The notes under the pieces: model-generated | The model's database searches: none | What the model saw: only the letters and a program-made list of their open reading frames with translations | Told to the model about the DNA's origin: nothing | Part shown: piece by piece, positions 1 to 6,062 of the stretch | Numbering within the stretch: position 1 is the stretch's first letter | How the letters are laid out: every line of letters starts with the position of its first letter | Translations under genes and position numbers: made by a program | Assembly (NCBI GenBank): GCA_018647275.1 | Contig: JABGTH010000066.1 | Span: forward strand, 1 to 12,161 | DNA from: Paracoccaceae bacterium | GTDB lineage: Bacteria; Pseudomonadota; Alphaproteobacteria; Rhodobacterales; Rhodobacteraceae | Length of the DNA: 12,161 nt | Direction: 5' to 3'

Positions 1-267
1 CCCGCCGATCAAACGGATCAGGATACCTTTTGCACCCTCAAGGGTTTGTTCAACATAGGTATCAACGGACAGCGGATGTTTTAGAGCTGTCAAATTGGCA
101 AGGCGTAGGTTTGGCAGTTTACCATCCCCACGATGCCAGCCTGCCGCGAAGGCACCAAGGTCACTGTCGGAGAAGGACAATACCACAAGATCCGCAGGCG
201 ATTGCTGCAGATCAAATGGGGTTTCCGATTCCTCTAACCCGTGGCTTTCGCGAAAGACGACGTGCAT
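1..267 (-). CDS. cobN: Cobaltochelatase subunit CobN, N-terminal part (cut by window edge)
   Basis: The first 89 residues of CobN are visible, beginning MHVVFRESHGLEESETPFDL; the rest lies beyond base 1. CobN is the large subunit of the ATP-dependent aerobic cobaltochelatase (CobNST), which inserts Co2+ into hydrogenobyrinate a,c-diamide in the cytoplasm. The visible part has the family's usual N-terminal features: an early hydrophobic strand (ADLVVLSFSDSDLGAF, residues about 25-40), then LPNLRLANLTALKHPLSVD and the YVEQTL helix. The full protein is normally well over 1000 residues, so this is under a tenth of it. The ATG lies only 6 bases after the cobW stop, with no clear Shine-Dalgarno, so translation is probably coupled to cobW. 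It is the third gene of the riboswitch-controlled DUF1636-cobW-cobN operon. Identity rests on this N-terminal fragment plus the neighbours. Confidence 0.88.
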   Translation of the reverse strand, partial: MHVVFRESHGLEESETPFDLQQSPADLVVLSFSDSDLGAFAAGWHRGDGKLPNLRLANLTALKHPLSVDTYVEQTLEGAKGILIRLIGG

Positions 268-273
268 GTCAGC

Positions 274-1308
274 TTAGTCGACAAGCGCTGCGCGAATTGC
301 GTCAGGGTTCACGTGGTCATGTTCAGCAATTACAACCAAACGGCCGCGGCGCTCTGTTGCGCCCCATGGTTGGTCGTATTGCTGACGCACACGTGTGCCA
401 ACAGCCTGCACCAAAAGGCGCATGGGTTTTCCTTTGACGGCGGCATATCCTTTGACGCGTAGAATGTTCTGATCCTTGGCCATGGCTTCAATGCGTTCGA
501 CCAAATCTACTGGATCTGCGATTTCAGGGATGTCGACCACGATCGATTCAAAATCATCGTGTTCGTGATCATCATGTCCATCATGGTGTGATGGGCGCGC
601 GTCCATGTCGTCTTCGGCAGCTGCCGCTAGGCCAAGGATCACGCGGGGATCAACAACGCCCTCTGAGATTTCAACGATTGGAATTGGACGTGGCGATTCA
701 GCTTCGATGACAGCACGGGCTTTTGCGATTCCATCGGCACCAGCAAGATCAGTCTTGGTCAACAGAATGATGTCAGCGCAGCTGATTTGATCCTCGAACA
801 CTTCGGACAACGGGGTCTCGTGATCCAGTGAATCGTCCGCCTCGCGCTGGGCGTCAACCGCTTCAACGTTTGGCGCGAAGCGGCCATCTGCAACTGCTTC
901 GGCATCGGCCAAAGCGATCACACCATCTACAGTAATTTTTGAGCGGATGTCAGGCCAATCGAAGGCTTTCAACAATGGCTTTGGCAGGGCCAAGCCTGAC
1001 GTCTCGATCAGGATGTGATCGGGGCGTGGCTCTAGCGCCATCAACGCTTCAATCGTCGGAATGAAATCGTCAGCCACAGTGCAGCAAATGCAACCGTTGG
1101 AAAGTTCCATGATGTTTTCTGCTGGGCAATCAGGAATCGCGCAGGATTTCAGGATTTCACCGTCGACACCGACATCGCCGAATTCGTTGACGACCACGGC
1201 CAACCGTTTGCCCTGTGGGTTTTGAATAAGGTGACGGATGAGGGTGGTTTTACCCGCACCCAAGAAACCAGTGATTACGGTAACGGGAAGTTTGGCGAGA
1301 TCGCTCAT
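274..1308 (-). CDS. cobW: CobW, GTP-binding protein of cobalamin synthesis (COG0523 metal chaperone)
   Basis: A 344-residue G3E-family GTPase. The P-loop GFLGAGKT is at residues 14-21, the COG0523 metal-binding CxCC motif (C73-I-C75-C76) follows, ETSG is at 102-105, and a TKTD base-recognition motif is at 184-187. A histidine- and aspartate-rich stretch (HHDGHDDHEHDD, about 241-252) separates the GTPase domain from the C-terminal CobW_C domain (about 255-342). The family delivers metals. CobW is thought to supply Co2+ to CobNST using GTP-driven conformational change, and the position directly before cobN fits that. The start ATG overlaps the upstream DUF1636 stop as ATGA (1305-1308), so translational coupling is likely. 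The stop is TAA at 274-276. Length and motifs are normal for CobW. Other COG0523 members (zinc chaperones) share these motifs; the specific cobalt role is inferred from the neighbours and the riboswitch. Confidence 0.95.
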   Translation of the reverse strand: MSDLAKLPVTVITGFLGAGKTTLIRHLIQNPQGKRLAVVVNEFGDVGVDGEILKSCAIPDCPAENIMELSNGCICCTVADDFIPTIEALMALEPRPDHILIETSGLALPKPLLKAFDWPDIRSKITVDGVIALADAEAVADGRFAPNVEAVDAQREADDSLDHETPLSEVFEDQISCADIILLTKTDLAGADGIAKARAVIEAESPRPIPIVEISEGVVDPRVILGLAAAAEDDMDARPSHHDGHDDHEHDDFESIVVDIPEIADPVDLVERIEAMAKDQNILRVKGYAAVKGKPMRLLVQAVGTRVRQQYDQPWGATERRGRLVVIAEHDHVNPDAIRAALVD

Positions 1309-1703
1309 TTGGCAGCATCCTGTGGCAAATTAAGTGGTGGGATTCGGGCAACGCAGTTCTTGCGGAAATGTTCAGGGCGTTCGCGCCAAGGCACAAACCC
1401 GTCAGCGGCATTGTAGTAGCGTGTAACGCCATCTGTGATGGTTTCTACCTGCGTCTCTGGGTCCAGGTTACCATAAACATAAGCATAGCGGTTTCCGCCA
1501 CGCATCATGATGTTGCAGCCGCCTTGGCAGTTTGTGAAACATTCAACGGCACGCACGGTCACGTGTTCCGGCAAATCTTGTTCCAACATGGCTTTGTGTA
1601 GCAAATTACCAGGGCGCAAAGCGTCATCTTCAATGGCTTGGCCCATCTTGCAAGTCGTACAGACCAGCAATTCAACAGGTTCTAAAATACTTGTGTCAGT
1701 CAT
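1305..1703 (-). CDS. DUF1636 family cysteine-rich (probably metal-binding) protein
   Basis: A 132-residue soluble protein of the DUF1636 family, which is often found beside cobW in alphaproteobacteria. It has a CxxC pair at C15/C18 (VCTTCKMG), a C55-x3-C59-x3-C63 cluster in ECFTNCQGGCNIMMRGG, and a further Cys117. This resembles thioredoxin-fold [2Fe-2S] ferredoxin-like proteins, so a metal or Fe-S site is likely. No enzymatic role is established that I know of. The ATG at 1703 was chosen over the longer frame reaching 1781 because it has a GAGG Shine-Dalgarno about 9 bases upstream, because the longer version would run into the riboswitch expression platform, and because family similarity begins there. 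It is the first gene of the riboswitch-controlled operon and its stop overlaps the cobW start. A role in cobalt handling or a redox step of B12 synthesis is inference from context. Confidence 0.88.
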   Translation of the reverse strand: MTDTSILEPVELLVCTTCKMGQAIEDDALRPGNLLHKAMLEQDLPEHVTVRAVECFTNCQGGCNIMMRGGNRYAYVYGNLDPETQVETITDGVTRYYNAADGFVPWRERPEHFRKNCVARIPPLNLPQDAAK

Positions 1704-1710
1704 TCTTTTT

Positions 1711-1800
1711 GCCTCAAATTTAGAGGGAAAGAGTAGGGCCATCCGAAACCCCGCGCATGGGGACCCGCATGCCCGGAACACCCCGTCCGGTTCACATAAC
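1711..1800 (-). promoter_or_regulatory. Riboswitch expression platform with candidate RBS-sequestering hairpin
   Basis: Between the aptamer and the DUF1636 start, the minus strand holds several possible hairpins. CCGGA/TCCGG pairs 1786-1790 with 1773-1777. The alternatives GCATG/CATGC (1772-1768 with 1759-1755) and CCCC/GGGG (1762-1759 with 1752-1749) share bases, so they exclude each other. None is followed by a U-run, so I see no canonical intrinsic terminator. Nearest the gene, CCTC-TAAATTT-GAGG (1726-1712) is a 4-bp stem whose 3' arm is the GAGG Shine-Dalgarno. Control of translation is therefore more likely than termination. This is inferred from sequence only. Confidence 0.5.
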
Positions 1801-1985
1801 GTCGATGCTGGCAGGTCTCCCGGCTTGCGGATCTGAGATTTCTCTCGCGGTATGCCCGACCTTCCCGACCTTGCGATCAGTGGTGTTGGGCAACCTCTCC
1901 GGTCACGGTCGCGGGGGCGGCTGCGTTTCGGGGAAAATATTTCCCGTATCGCATTCCCTTTTCACCTGATTTAACACAGGCACCA
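1801..1985 (-). promoter_or_regulatory. Cobalamin (AdoCbl-type) riboswitch aptamer
   Basis: Read on the minus strand, the conserved parts of the class occur in order: GGTGCC (1984-1979), AAAAGGGAAT (about 1961-1952), the core GCCGCCCCCGCGACCGTGA (about 1925-1905), CACTG followed by GGGAAGG, and the B12 box AGCCGGGAGACCTGCC (1825-1810). The aptamer ends about 97 bases before the DUF1636 start codon, so it controls DUF1636-cobW-cobN. Binding of cobalamin by this class lowers expression of downstream genes. It lies on the strand opposite to cobO and is therefore not in the cobO mRNA. The end points are approximate. Confidence 0.96.
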
Positions 1986-1994
1986 GCAAGGATC

Positions 1995-2023
1995 GGTTTG
2001 CGCCCGTCCCCATATATTGTCAA
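1995..2023 (-). promoter_or_regulatory. Candidate sigma-70-like promoter for the riboswitch transcript
   Basis: On the minus strand a perfect TTGACA -35 element lies at 2023-2018. At the usual 17-base spacing the -10 position (2000-1995) reads CAAACC, which is poor. The predicted transcription start, near 1988, falls just before the first conserved riboswitch element. That geometry is what supports the call; the weak -10 is the main doubt. Confidence 0.4.
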
Positions 2024-2041
2024 GCATTTGCGGAGCCTCAC

Positions 2042-2650
2042 ATGAACGACGAAAACACACGCCACACCGAGAAAATGAAAAAGATCAAAGCGGCCCGTGA
2101 TCGCATGATGGAGACCAAGACTGAAGAGAAGGGCCTGATCGTTGTCCACACCGGGCCAGGCAAAGGCAAATCATCCAGTGGTTTCGGTATGATAATGCGT
2201 TGCATCGCTCATGAAATGCCTTGTGCTGTTGTGCAATTCATCAAGGGAAACTGGGCGACCGGTGAGCGCACATTCCTAACGGAACGCTTTGCGGATGAGT
2301 GCAAATTTATTGTCTCTGGTGAAGGCTTCACATGGGAAACCCAAGACCGCGAACGTGACATCGCAGCGGCGCGTGCGGGATGGGAAAAGGCCAAGGAAGT
2401 GATTCTGGACCCAAAGATTGATTTCGTGCTGCTGGATGAGATCAATATCGCGCTACGCAACGACTATTTGGACATCGATGAAGTCGTTGAATTCTTGCAG
2501 TCCGAAAAGCCATTCATGACCCACGTCGTTTTAACGGGACGAAACGCGAAAGAAGAGCTGATCGAAGCCGCGGATATGGTCACGGAAATGGGCAACGTGA
2601 AGCATCCTTTCCGTGATGGGATCAAGGCACAAAAGGGTGTCGAGTTCTGA
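2042..2650 (+). CDS. cobO: Cob(I)yrinic acid a,c-diamide adenosyltransferase (CobO/CobA/BtuR type)
   Basis: A 202-residue cytoplasmic enzyme that transfers the 5'-deoxyadenosyl group of ATP to cob(I)yrinic acid a,c-diamide (and other corrinoids), forming the Co-C bond. A charged N-terminal helix (1-30) precedes the inverted-type P-loop GPGKGKSS (38-45). LLDEI (130-134) supplies the Walker B-like acidic residues, and TGRNA (165-169) is a conserved nucleotide-site loop. The end HPFRDGIKAQKGVEF is the family's typical C-terminus. Length is normal for CobO. The ATG at 2042 has GGAG at 2032-2035. The gene diverges from the riboswitch-led operon, and its promoter must lie in or next to the DNA encoding the riboswitch; I see no riboswitch of its own. 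Its natural partner cobQ lies about 1.5 kb downstream, across an interrupted region. Confidence 0.96.
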   Translation: MNDENTRHTEKMKKIKAARDRMMETKTEEKGLIVVHTGPGKGKSSSGFGMIMRCIAHEMPCAVVQFIKGNWATGERTFLTERFADECKFIVSGEGFTWETQDRERDIAAARAGWEKAKEVILDPKIDFVLLDEINIALRNDYLDIDEVVEFLQSEKPFMTHVVLTGRNAKEELIEAADMVTEMGNVKHPFRDGIKAQKGVEF

Positions 2651-2789
2651 GTTGATCCTGCGAAGCATCTGCGAAAGATATGATGTTTATCAGTCACGCT
2701 GCGTAATGAACGATTGGCAAGGTTTGGGGGACGTTTTCTTAGATTAAGTTTGTGATAATAGTCTCTGAGGACCAAACGGACGAGTACCC

Positions 2790-3563
2790 TTGGCTGATTT
2801 GCCCAAAATTCTTATTTGCATGCGTTTTTCGTTTTTTGGCCGCTCTGGTTGGAAAAGTGAATTTTTTGCGGACCCTGAGATGCTATTCGAACAAGGCCGA
2901 TTGGAGTAACGGTTTTGGCTGTTTGAGAATATTACATTGCCTAGCCTTGTTTTCCAAACCGACAAAGATTTTCACTACTTCGTTCTTTCCAGTTGCCTAA
3001 TGCCTGATTGGGCAAAATAGAAACTGAGAACGTTGTGTGATACTCATTTAGGGCGCGAAAACTTTGCCGTCAAATACCCCCGAGTCGGTCTGGCAAGCAA
3101 ACACTTGCGAGTGATGTTGTCTGAACTTGCTGGAGAGTCCCCCGTGGCACAAGTGGTTTGGGATGACGACGATGGGCTGCCATGTGATTTTGTTGCGCGT
3201 CTCAAGACACAGCTCAGTACACTGGCTTTTGTACAGCTTCCCCACTTCGTGACCTTTCCAAACGGGTACGCGTTATGCCTTCGGCAAAACTCGACAGCGC
3301 TGTGGAAACATAGCTATCGATTTATAAATTTGGGTCTGAGGATGATTGGCTCAACCGATCAAAAGAATGTTTTCGGAATTGACCACATTAGGGCCCCTGA
3401 ACGCCTTGGGTTCACCAACGACTCTTCGATGCCAATGTTTGTACGCACGTTAAGTAATATGAATGGCTCCCGCGTCACCGTTGGCCAGCGCTGGGTTGAC
3501 GTGCCGGAGTGGGCCAAAACTGATGAGATCAAGTCGCGATTTGCGTTCCTGCTTACGCTTTAA
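2790..3563 (+). pseudogene. Broken glycosyltransferase (PF11316-like, putative rhamnosyltransferase), two nonsense codons
   Basis: One frame reads as a near full-length family member from about 2790 (TTG) or 2820 (ATG) to the TAA at 3561-3563. It is interrupted by TAA at 2907-2909 and TAG at 3018-3020. Before the first stop it reads ILICMRFSFFGRSGWKSEFF; between the stops, RFWLFENITLPSLVFQTDKD and MPDWAK; after the second, the metal/nucleotide-sugar acidic motif VVWDDDDGLP and later the family-like HIRAPERLGFTNDSSMPMFV. About 257 codons, an ordinary length for the family. No frameshift is needed, since both stops fall in the same frame. The functional ancestor would have added a sugar to a surface glycan. 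A protein initiated after the second stop (TTG at 3033) would lack the N-terminal strand of the nucleotide-binding fold. The family name is from motif recognition, not a search. Both stops could come from Gln codons by C-to-T change, which is inference. Confidence 0.72.
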
Positions 3564-3766
3564 TTTCAAGAGTATCATGAGCTTTCTGTCACCCAGAGTG
3601 TCGGTGTGAAGACCGACAGCGATGTTTAAATAGACTGACGAAGATGTGCGCAGCGGTGTGCGTTGAGTTACGAGAAGCGTGCTGAGCTGAACGAAGCAAT
3701 CAGGACCCAATACACGGTCTCGAAATTCAGGAAGTCAATGTTTTTCAAATGCTGTCAGTTCGGGCT
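3564..3766. other. Non-coding stretch between glycosyltransferase remnant and small membrane protein
   Basis: I see no convincing gene here. Short frames occur on both strands, with no Shine-Dalgarno and no recognisable family. The only clear structure is the inverted repeat TGTCGGT-GTGAAG-ACCGACA (3599-3618), a perfect 7-bp stem with a 6-base loop. It lies 36 bases after the remnant's stop and has no T-run on either side. It could be a relic terminator or a protein-binding site. Confidence 0.5.
3599..3618. repeat. Inverted repeat, 7-bp stem with 6-base loop
   Basis: TGTCGGT and ACCGACA pair perfectly around the loop GTGAAG. The repeat follows the glycosyltransferase remnant. It lacks the trailing T-run of an intrinsic terminator, so the role is uncertain. 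Confidence 0.5.
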
Positions 3767-3970
3767 TTAGGCGAAGGAAGTTAAGAGTGAGGTAGCGAAA
3801 GCAATGCCGCCAGCGATGACCAGACAGGTCGGATCTTGGAAGTGGTGACCGTAACCAGATATGGCGCTGACAGAAGAAAATGCAGTAATGAAAAAGGGTG
3901 CAGCGCAAATCGCTGCTGATATTAGCAAAGCTGCAGTGACTACTTTGGTGAAAAAGTTGGGTATGTTCAT
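3767..3970 (-). CDS. Small hypothetical membrane protein (67 residues)
   Basis: I do not recognise a family. The predicted protein MNIPNFFTKVVTAALLISAA... has a positively charged start and two hydrophobic stretches, about residues 10-37 and 48-66, joined by a short polar loop (GYGHHFQDPT). It could span the inner membrane twice. Alternatively, the first stretch could be a signal peptide, with possible small-residue cleavage near ICAA (21-24). The ATG at 3970 was chosen over the upstream in-frame start at 3991 because a perfect AGGAG (3981-3977) lies 6 bases before it. It diverges from cobQ and sits in an AT-rich interval. A good ribosome binding site and the regular hydrophobic pattern argue for a real gene; its small size and lack of a known family argue for caution. 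Confidence 0.5.
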   Translation of the reverse strand: MNIPNFFTKVVTAALLISAAICAAPFFITAFSSVSAISGYGHHFQDPTCLVIAGGIAFATSLLTSFA

Positions 3971-4054
3971 TCTCCACTCCTGCTTAAGCAATTAAGAAGT
4001 AAGGTAACATATTTTTGTTTGTTTACGTGTACATTAATGCATTTTTTACCTGAA

Positions 4055-4077
4055 AACCTGTTTTTCTAAAACAGGTT
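4055..4077. repeat. Perfect 10-bp inverted repeat upstream of cobQ
   Basis: AACCTGTTTT (4055-4064), loop TCT, AAAACAGGTT (4068-4077). It lies in the divergent region between the small membrane protein and cobQ, about 68 bases before the cobQ start. No gene ends into it and no T-run follows on the plus strand, so a terminator is unlikely. An operator or an mRNA 5' structure is more plausible. ACCTG is also found at 4048-4052 just before it. Confidence 0.65.
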
Positions 4078-4082
4078 GAAAT

Positions 4083-4124
4083 GGGTGAGCGTTAACCTGA
4101 TACAAGGGTGAGGGCTGACCTGAT
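4083..4124 (+). repeat. Imperfect 19-base tandem repeat in cobQ leader
   Basis: GGGTGAGCGTTAACCTGAT (4083-4101) and GGGTGAGGGCTGACCTGAT (4106-4124) match at 16 of 19 bases and are offset by 23 bases, about two turns of DNA. Both carry the ACCTG also present in the nearby inverted repeat. Paired binding sites for a regulator are a reasonable guess. The second copy ends 20 bases before the cobQ ATG. Confidence 0.6.
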
Positions 4125-4144
4125 GACTAACGAACGGGAATAAA

Positions 4145-5587
4145 ATGAAGTCAATAATGATCCAAGGTACTGGCTCAAATGTTGGGAAATCGATGCTTGT
4201 AGCGGGCATGTGTCGTGCTGCGAAAAGACGTGGTTTATCCGTTGCGCCGTTCAAACCGCAGAACATGTCGAACAACGCCGCTGTGACTATGGATGGGGGC
4301 GAAATTGGACGCGCACAGGCCTTGCAGGCTTTGGCTTGTGGGATTTGTCCACAAACAGATATGAACCCCGTTTTATTAAAGCCAGAGTCCGAGGTTGGCT
4401 CCCAAGTCGTCGTTCAGGGTCGCCGCATTACGACTGTCAAAGCGCGTGAATATGCGAAGTTAAAACCAACACTTATGGTCTCGGTCTTAGAGAGTTTTGA
4501 GCGCCTCAAATCTCAATATGATCTGGTCATTGTCGAAGGCGCGGGCAGTCCTGCCGAAATCAACCTACGGGTAGGTGATATCGCCAATATGGGTTTTGCT
4601 GAAGCGGCGAATGTACCTGTGATCTTGTGTGGAGACATCGATCGAGGGGGCGTAATCGCCCAAGTTGTCGGCACACAAGCGGTAATGGATTCTGAAGACA
4701 ATGGCCGTGTTGTTGGTTTCATGATCAATAAGTTTCGCGGTGACCCCAGCCTGTTTGATGACGGATACGAAATGATTAGCGATCACACGGGTTGGCGTGG
4801 TTTTGGAGTTGTGCCGTGGTTCAAGGATGCGTGGCGTCTACCTGCCGAAGATGCACTTGATATTTCATCAGGTCCGCAGGACGGCACATTCAAAGTGGTT
4901 TGTTTGACCCTGTCACGTATTGCGAACTTTGATGATATGGACCCATTGGCCCAAGAACCAAATGTTTCACTTGTGATGTTGAAGGCTGGCGAGGTCATTC
5001 CTACCGACGCTGATCTGGTTATTGTACCGGGCAGTAAATCGACACGCGGCGATCTTGCCTACCTTCGCGCGCAGGGCTGGGATGTGGATTTGGCCGCCCA
5101 CCATCGGCGCGGTGGTCATGTGTTGGGTATTTGCGGTGGTTACCAAATGCTGGGCCAAATGATCAGTGACCCGGACGGGATCGAAGGGACAGCAGGGGAT
5201 AGCGCTGGCCTTGGTTTGTTGGATGTTGTCACGCAGATGACGGGTGACAAACGTTTAACTTCGGTTCATGCCGTGCACGCTGACACAGAGTTGCCGTTTG
5301 AGGGGTACGAGATCCACATCGGGCGAACTGAGGGGCCTGATAGCGCGCGTCCTTTTGCGCATGTTGACGGTCAACCCGAGGGTGCACAATCCAGTGATGG
5401 GCGCGTCATGGGCAGCTACCTGCATGGGATGTTTAGCAATGATGCGTGGCGCGGCACATTTCTAAATAGTTTGGGTGTAACTGCGTCGGGCAGTTATCGT
5501 TCAGGCGTTGAGCAGGCGTTGGACGACTTAGCCGATCACGTTGAGACTTTTTTGGATGTTGAGGGAATATTGCAAGCTGCGAGTTAG
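4145..5587 (+). CDS. cobQ: Cobyric acid synthase (CobQ)
   Basis: A 480-residue glutamine-dependent amidotransferase that amidates four side-chain carboxylates (b, d, e, g) of adenosylcobyrinate a,c-diamide, using ATP, to give adenosylcobyrate. The N-terminal dethiobiotin-synthetase-like domain (1-235) begins with the P-loop GTGSNVGKS (8-16) and carries KPQNMSNN (37-44), the EGAGSPAEINL segment (131-141) and GDIDRGG (163-169). The C-terminal class-I glutaminase-like domain (about 250-435) has the catalytic Cys330 in GHVLGICGGYQ and His427 in GSYLHGMF. Length is normal and nothing essential is missing. The start has a weak GGGAA at 4137-4141, close to the ATG. No riboswitch is visible upstream; instead there are an inverted repeat and a tandem repeat. 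It works downstream of CobO in the same pathway. Confidence 0.97.
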   Translation: MKSIMIQGTGSNVGKSMLVAGMCRAAKRRGLSVAPFKPQNMSNNAAVTMDGGEIGRAQALQALACGICPQTDMNPVLLKPESEVGSQVVVQGRRITTVKAREYAKLKPTLMVSVLESFERLKSQYDLVIVEGAGSPAEINLRVGDIANMGFAEAANVPVILCGDIDRGGVIAQVVGTQAVMDSEDNGRVVGFMINKFRGDPSLFDDGYEMISDHTGWRGFGVVPWFKDAWRLPAEDALDISSGPQDGTFKVVCLTLSRIANFDDMDPLAQEPNVSLVMLKAGEVIPTDADLVIVPGSKSTRGDLAYLRAQGWDVDLAAHHRRGGHVLGICGGYQMLGQMISDPDGIEGTAGDSAGLGLLDVVTQMTGDKRLTSVHAVHADTELPFEGYEIHIGRTEGPDSARPFAHVDGQPEGAQSSDGRVMGSYLHGMFSNDAWRGTFLNSLGVTASGSYRSGVEQALDDLADHVETFLDVEGILQAAS

Positions 5588-5651
5588 AAACTTGCCGTTT
5601 GATTGGCAGCATGCCATCGTTAAAAAGATACAATCTTTGAAAGACCAATGA
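5588..5651. promoter_or_regulatory. cobQ-rhodanese spacer with two small inverted repeats
   Basis: This 64-base spacer contains TGGCA-GCA-TGCCA (5604-5616) and AAAGAT-ACA-ATCTTT (5624-5638), each perfect with a 3-base loop. Neither is followed by a T-run. They may be an attenuating structure between cobQ and the pca-type cluster or an operator for the latter. No confident promoter elements were found. A 3-codon frame (ATG at 5648) overlaps the rhodanese start. Confidence 0.35.
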
Positions 5652-6062
5652 ATGCCTAAGTTAAAGATCTCATCGGCTGATATGGTTGCTTTTGCGCGCG
5701 CACGCATCAAAGAAATTGAGACACCTGACTTAATTGCAATGTTGGATGACCCGTCAGTGATTGTCGTGGATATCCGTGATATTCGTGAGCGCCAACGTGG
5801 CCACATTCCAGGCAGCTTTCACGCCCCGCGCGGCATGATCGAGTTTTGGGTGGATCCCGATAGCCCCTATTTCAAACCGATCTTTGGTGAAGATAAAACC
5901 TTTGTCTTCCATTGCGCATCTGGCTGGCGCTCTGCGATTGCAACAGCAACCCTCCAAGATATGGGGTTTGAAGCGGCGCATTTGAAAGAAGGTTTTTCAA
6001 CGTGGGCAGAACAGGGCGGTCCAGTTGAGATACCAGTGCCTAAAGCAGGAACTGCGAAATGA
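5652..6062 (+). CDS. Single-domain rhodanese-like sulfurtransferase in a pca cluster
   Basis: A 136-residue protein with one rhodanese domain (about 22-125). VVDIRDIRERQRGHIPGS (38-55) is the usual rhodanese strand and turn. The active-site loop is C88-ASGWR (88-93) in FHCASGWRS, with the nucleophilic Cys present, so it is probably active as a persulfide carrier or phosphatase-like enzyme. It is cytoplasmic, with no signal peptide. The stop overlaps the pcaH start as ATGA (6059-6062), which ties its translation to protocatechuate dioxygenase. The natural sulfur acceptor is unknown. Upkeep of an Fe or Fe-S protein of the aromatic pathway is only a guess. The ATG at 5652 has at best a weak purine-rich site (GAAAGA) before it. 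Rhodanese genes sit next to many unrelated operons, so the function remains open. Confidence 0.88.
   Translation: MPKLKISSADMVAFARARIKEIETPDLIAMLDDPSVIVVDIRDIRERQRGHIPGSFHAPRGMIEFWVDPDSPYFKPIFGEDKTFVFHCASGWRSAIATATLQDMGFEAAHLKEGFSTWAEQGGPVEIPVPKAGTAK

Noticed and set aside
30..437. A 135-residue plus-strand reading frame
   Set aside because: It is antisense to well-supported cobN and cobW and shows no protein-like features.
1877..2149. A 90-residue minus-strand reading frame
   Set aside because: It lies across the cobalamin riboswitch and the 5' end of cobO on the opposite strand and resembles no family; it is a shadow.
2907..3020. Stop codons recoded as glutamine or read through
   Set aside because: Both stops fit Gln sites, but cobQ and the BKACE gene end in TAG and cobW, kynU, pcaH and mttB end in TAA in the same window, so these codons work as stops here.
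3033..3563. A free-standing 176-residue gene starting at TTG 3033
   Set aside because: Family-like sequence continues upstream in the same frame through two stop codons, and no good Shine-Dalgarno precedes the TTG. It is better described as the 3' part of a pseudogene.
3450..3710. An 86-residue minus-strand reading frame after the glycosyltransferase remnant
   Set aside because: No Shine-Dalgarno, no family resemblance, and it overlaps the remnant's conserved C-terminus on the other strand.
4048..4144. A second cobalamin riboswitch before cobQ
   Set aside because: The leader contains no B12 box or GCCCCCGC core; its structure is repeats and a palindrome.
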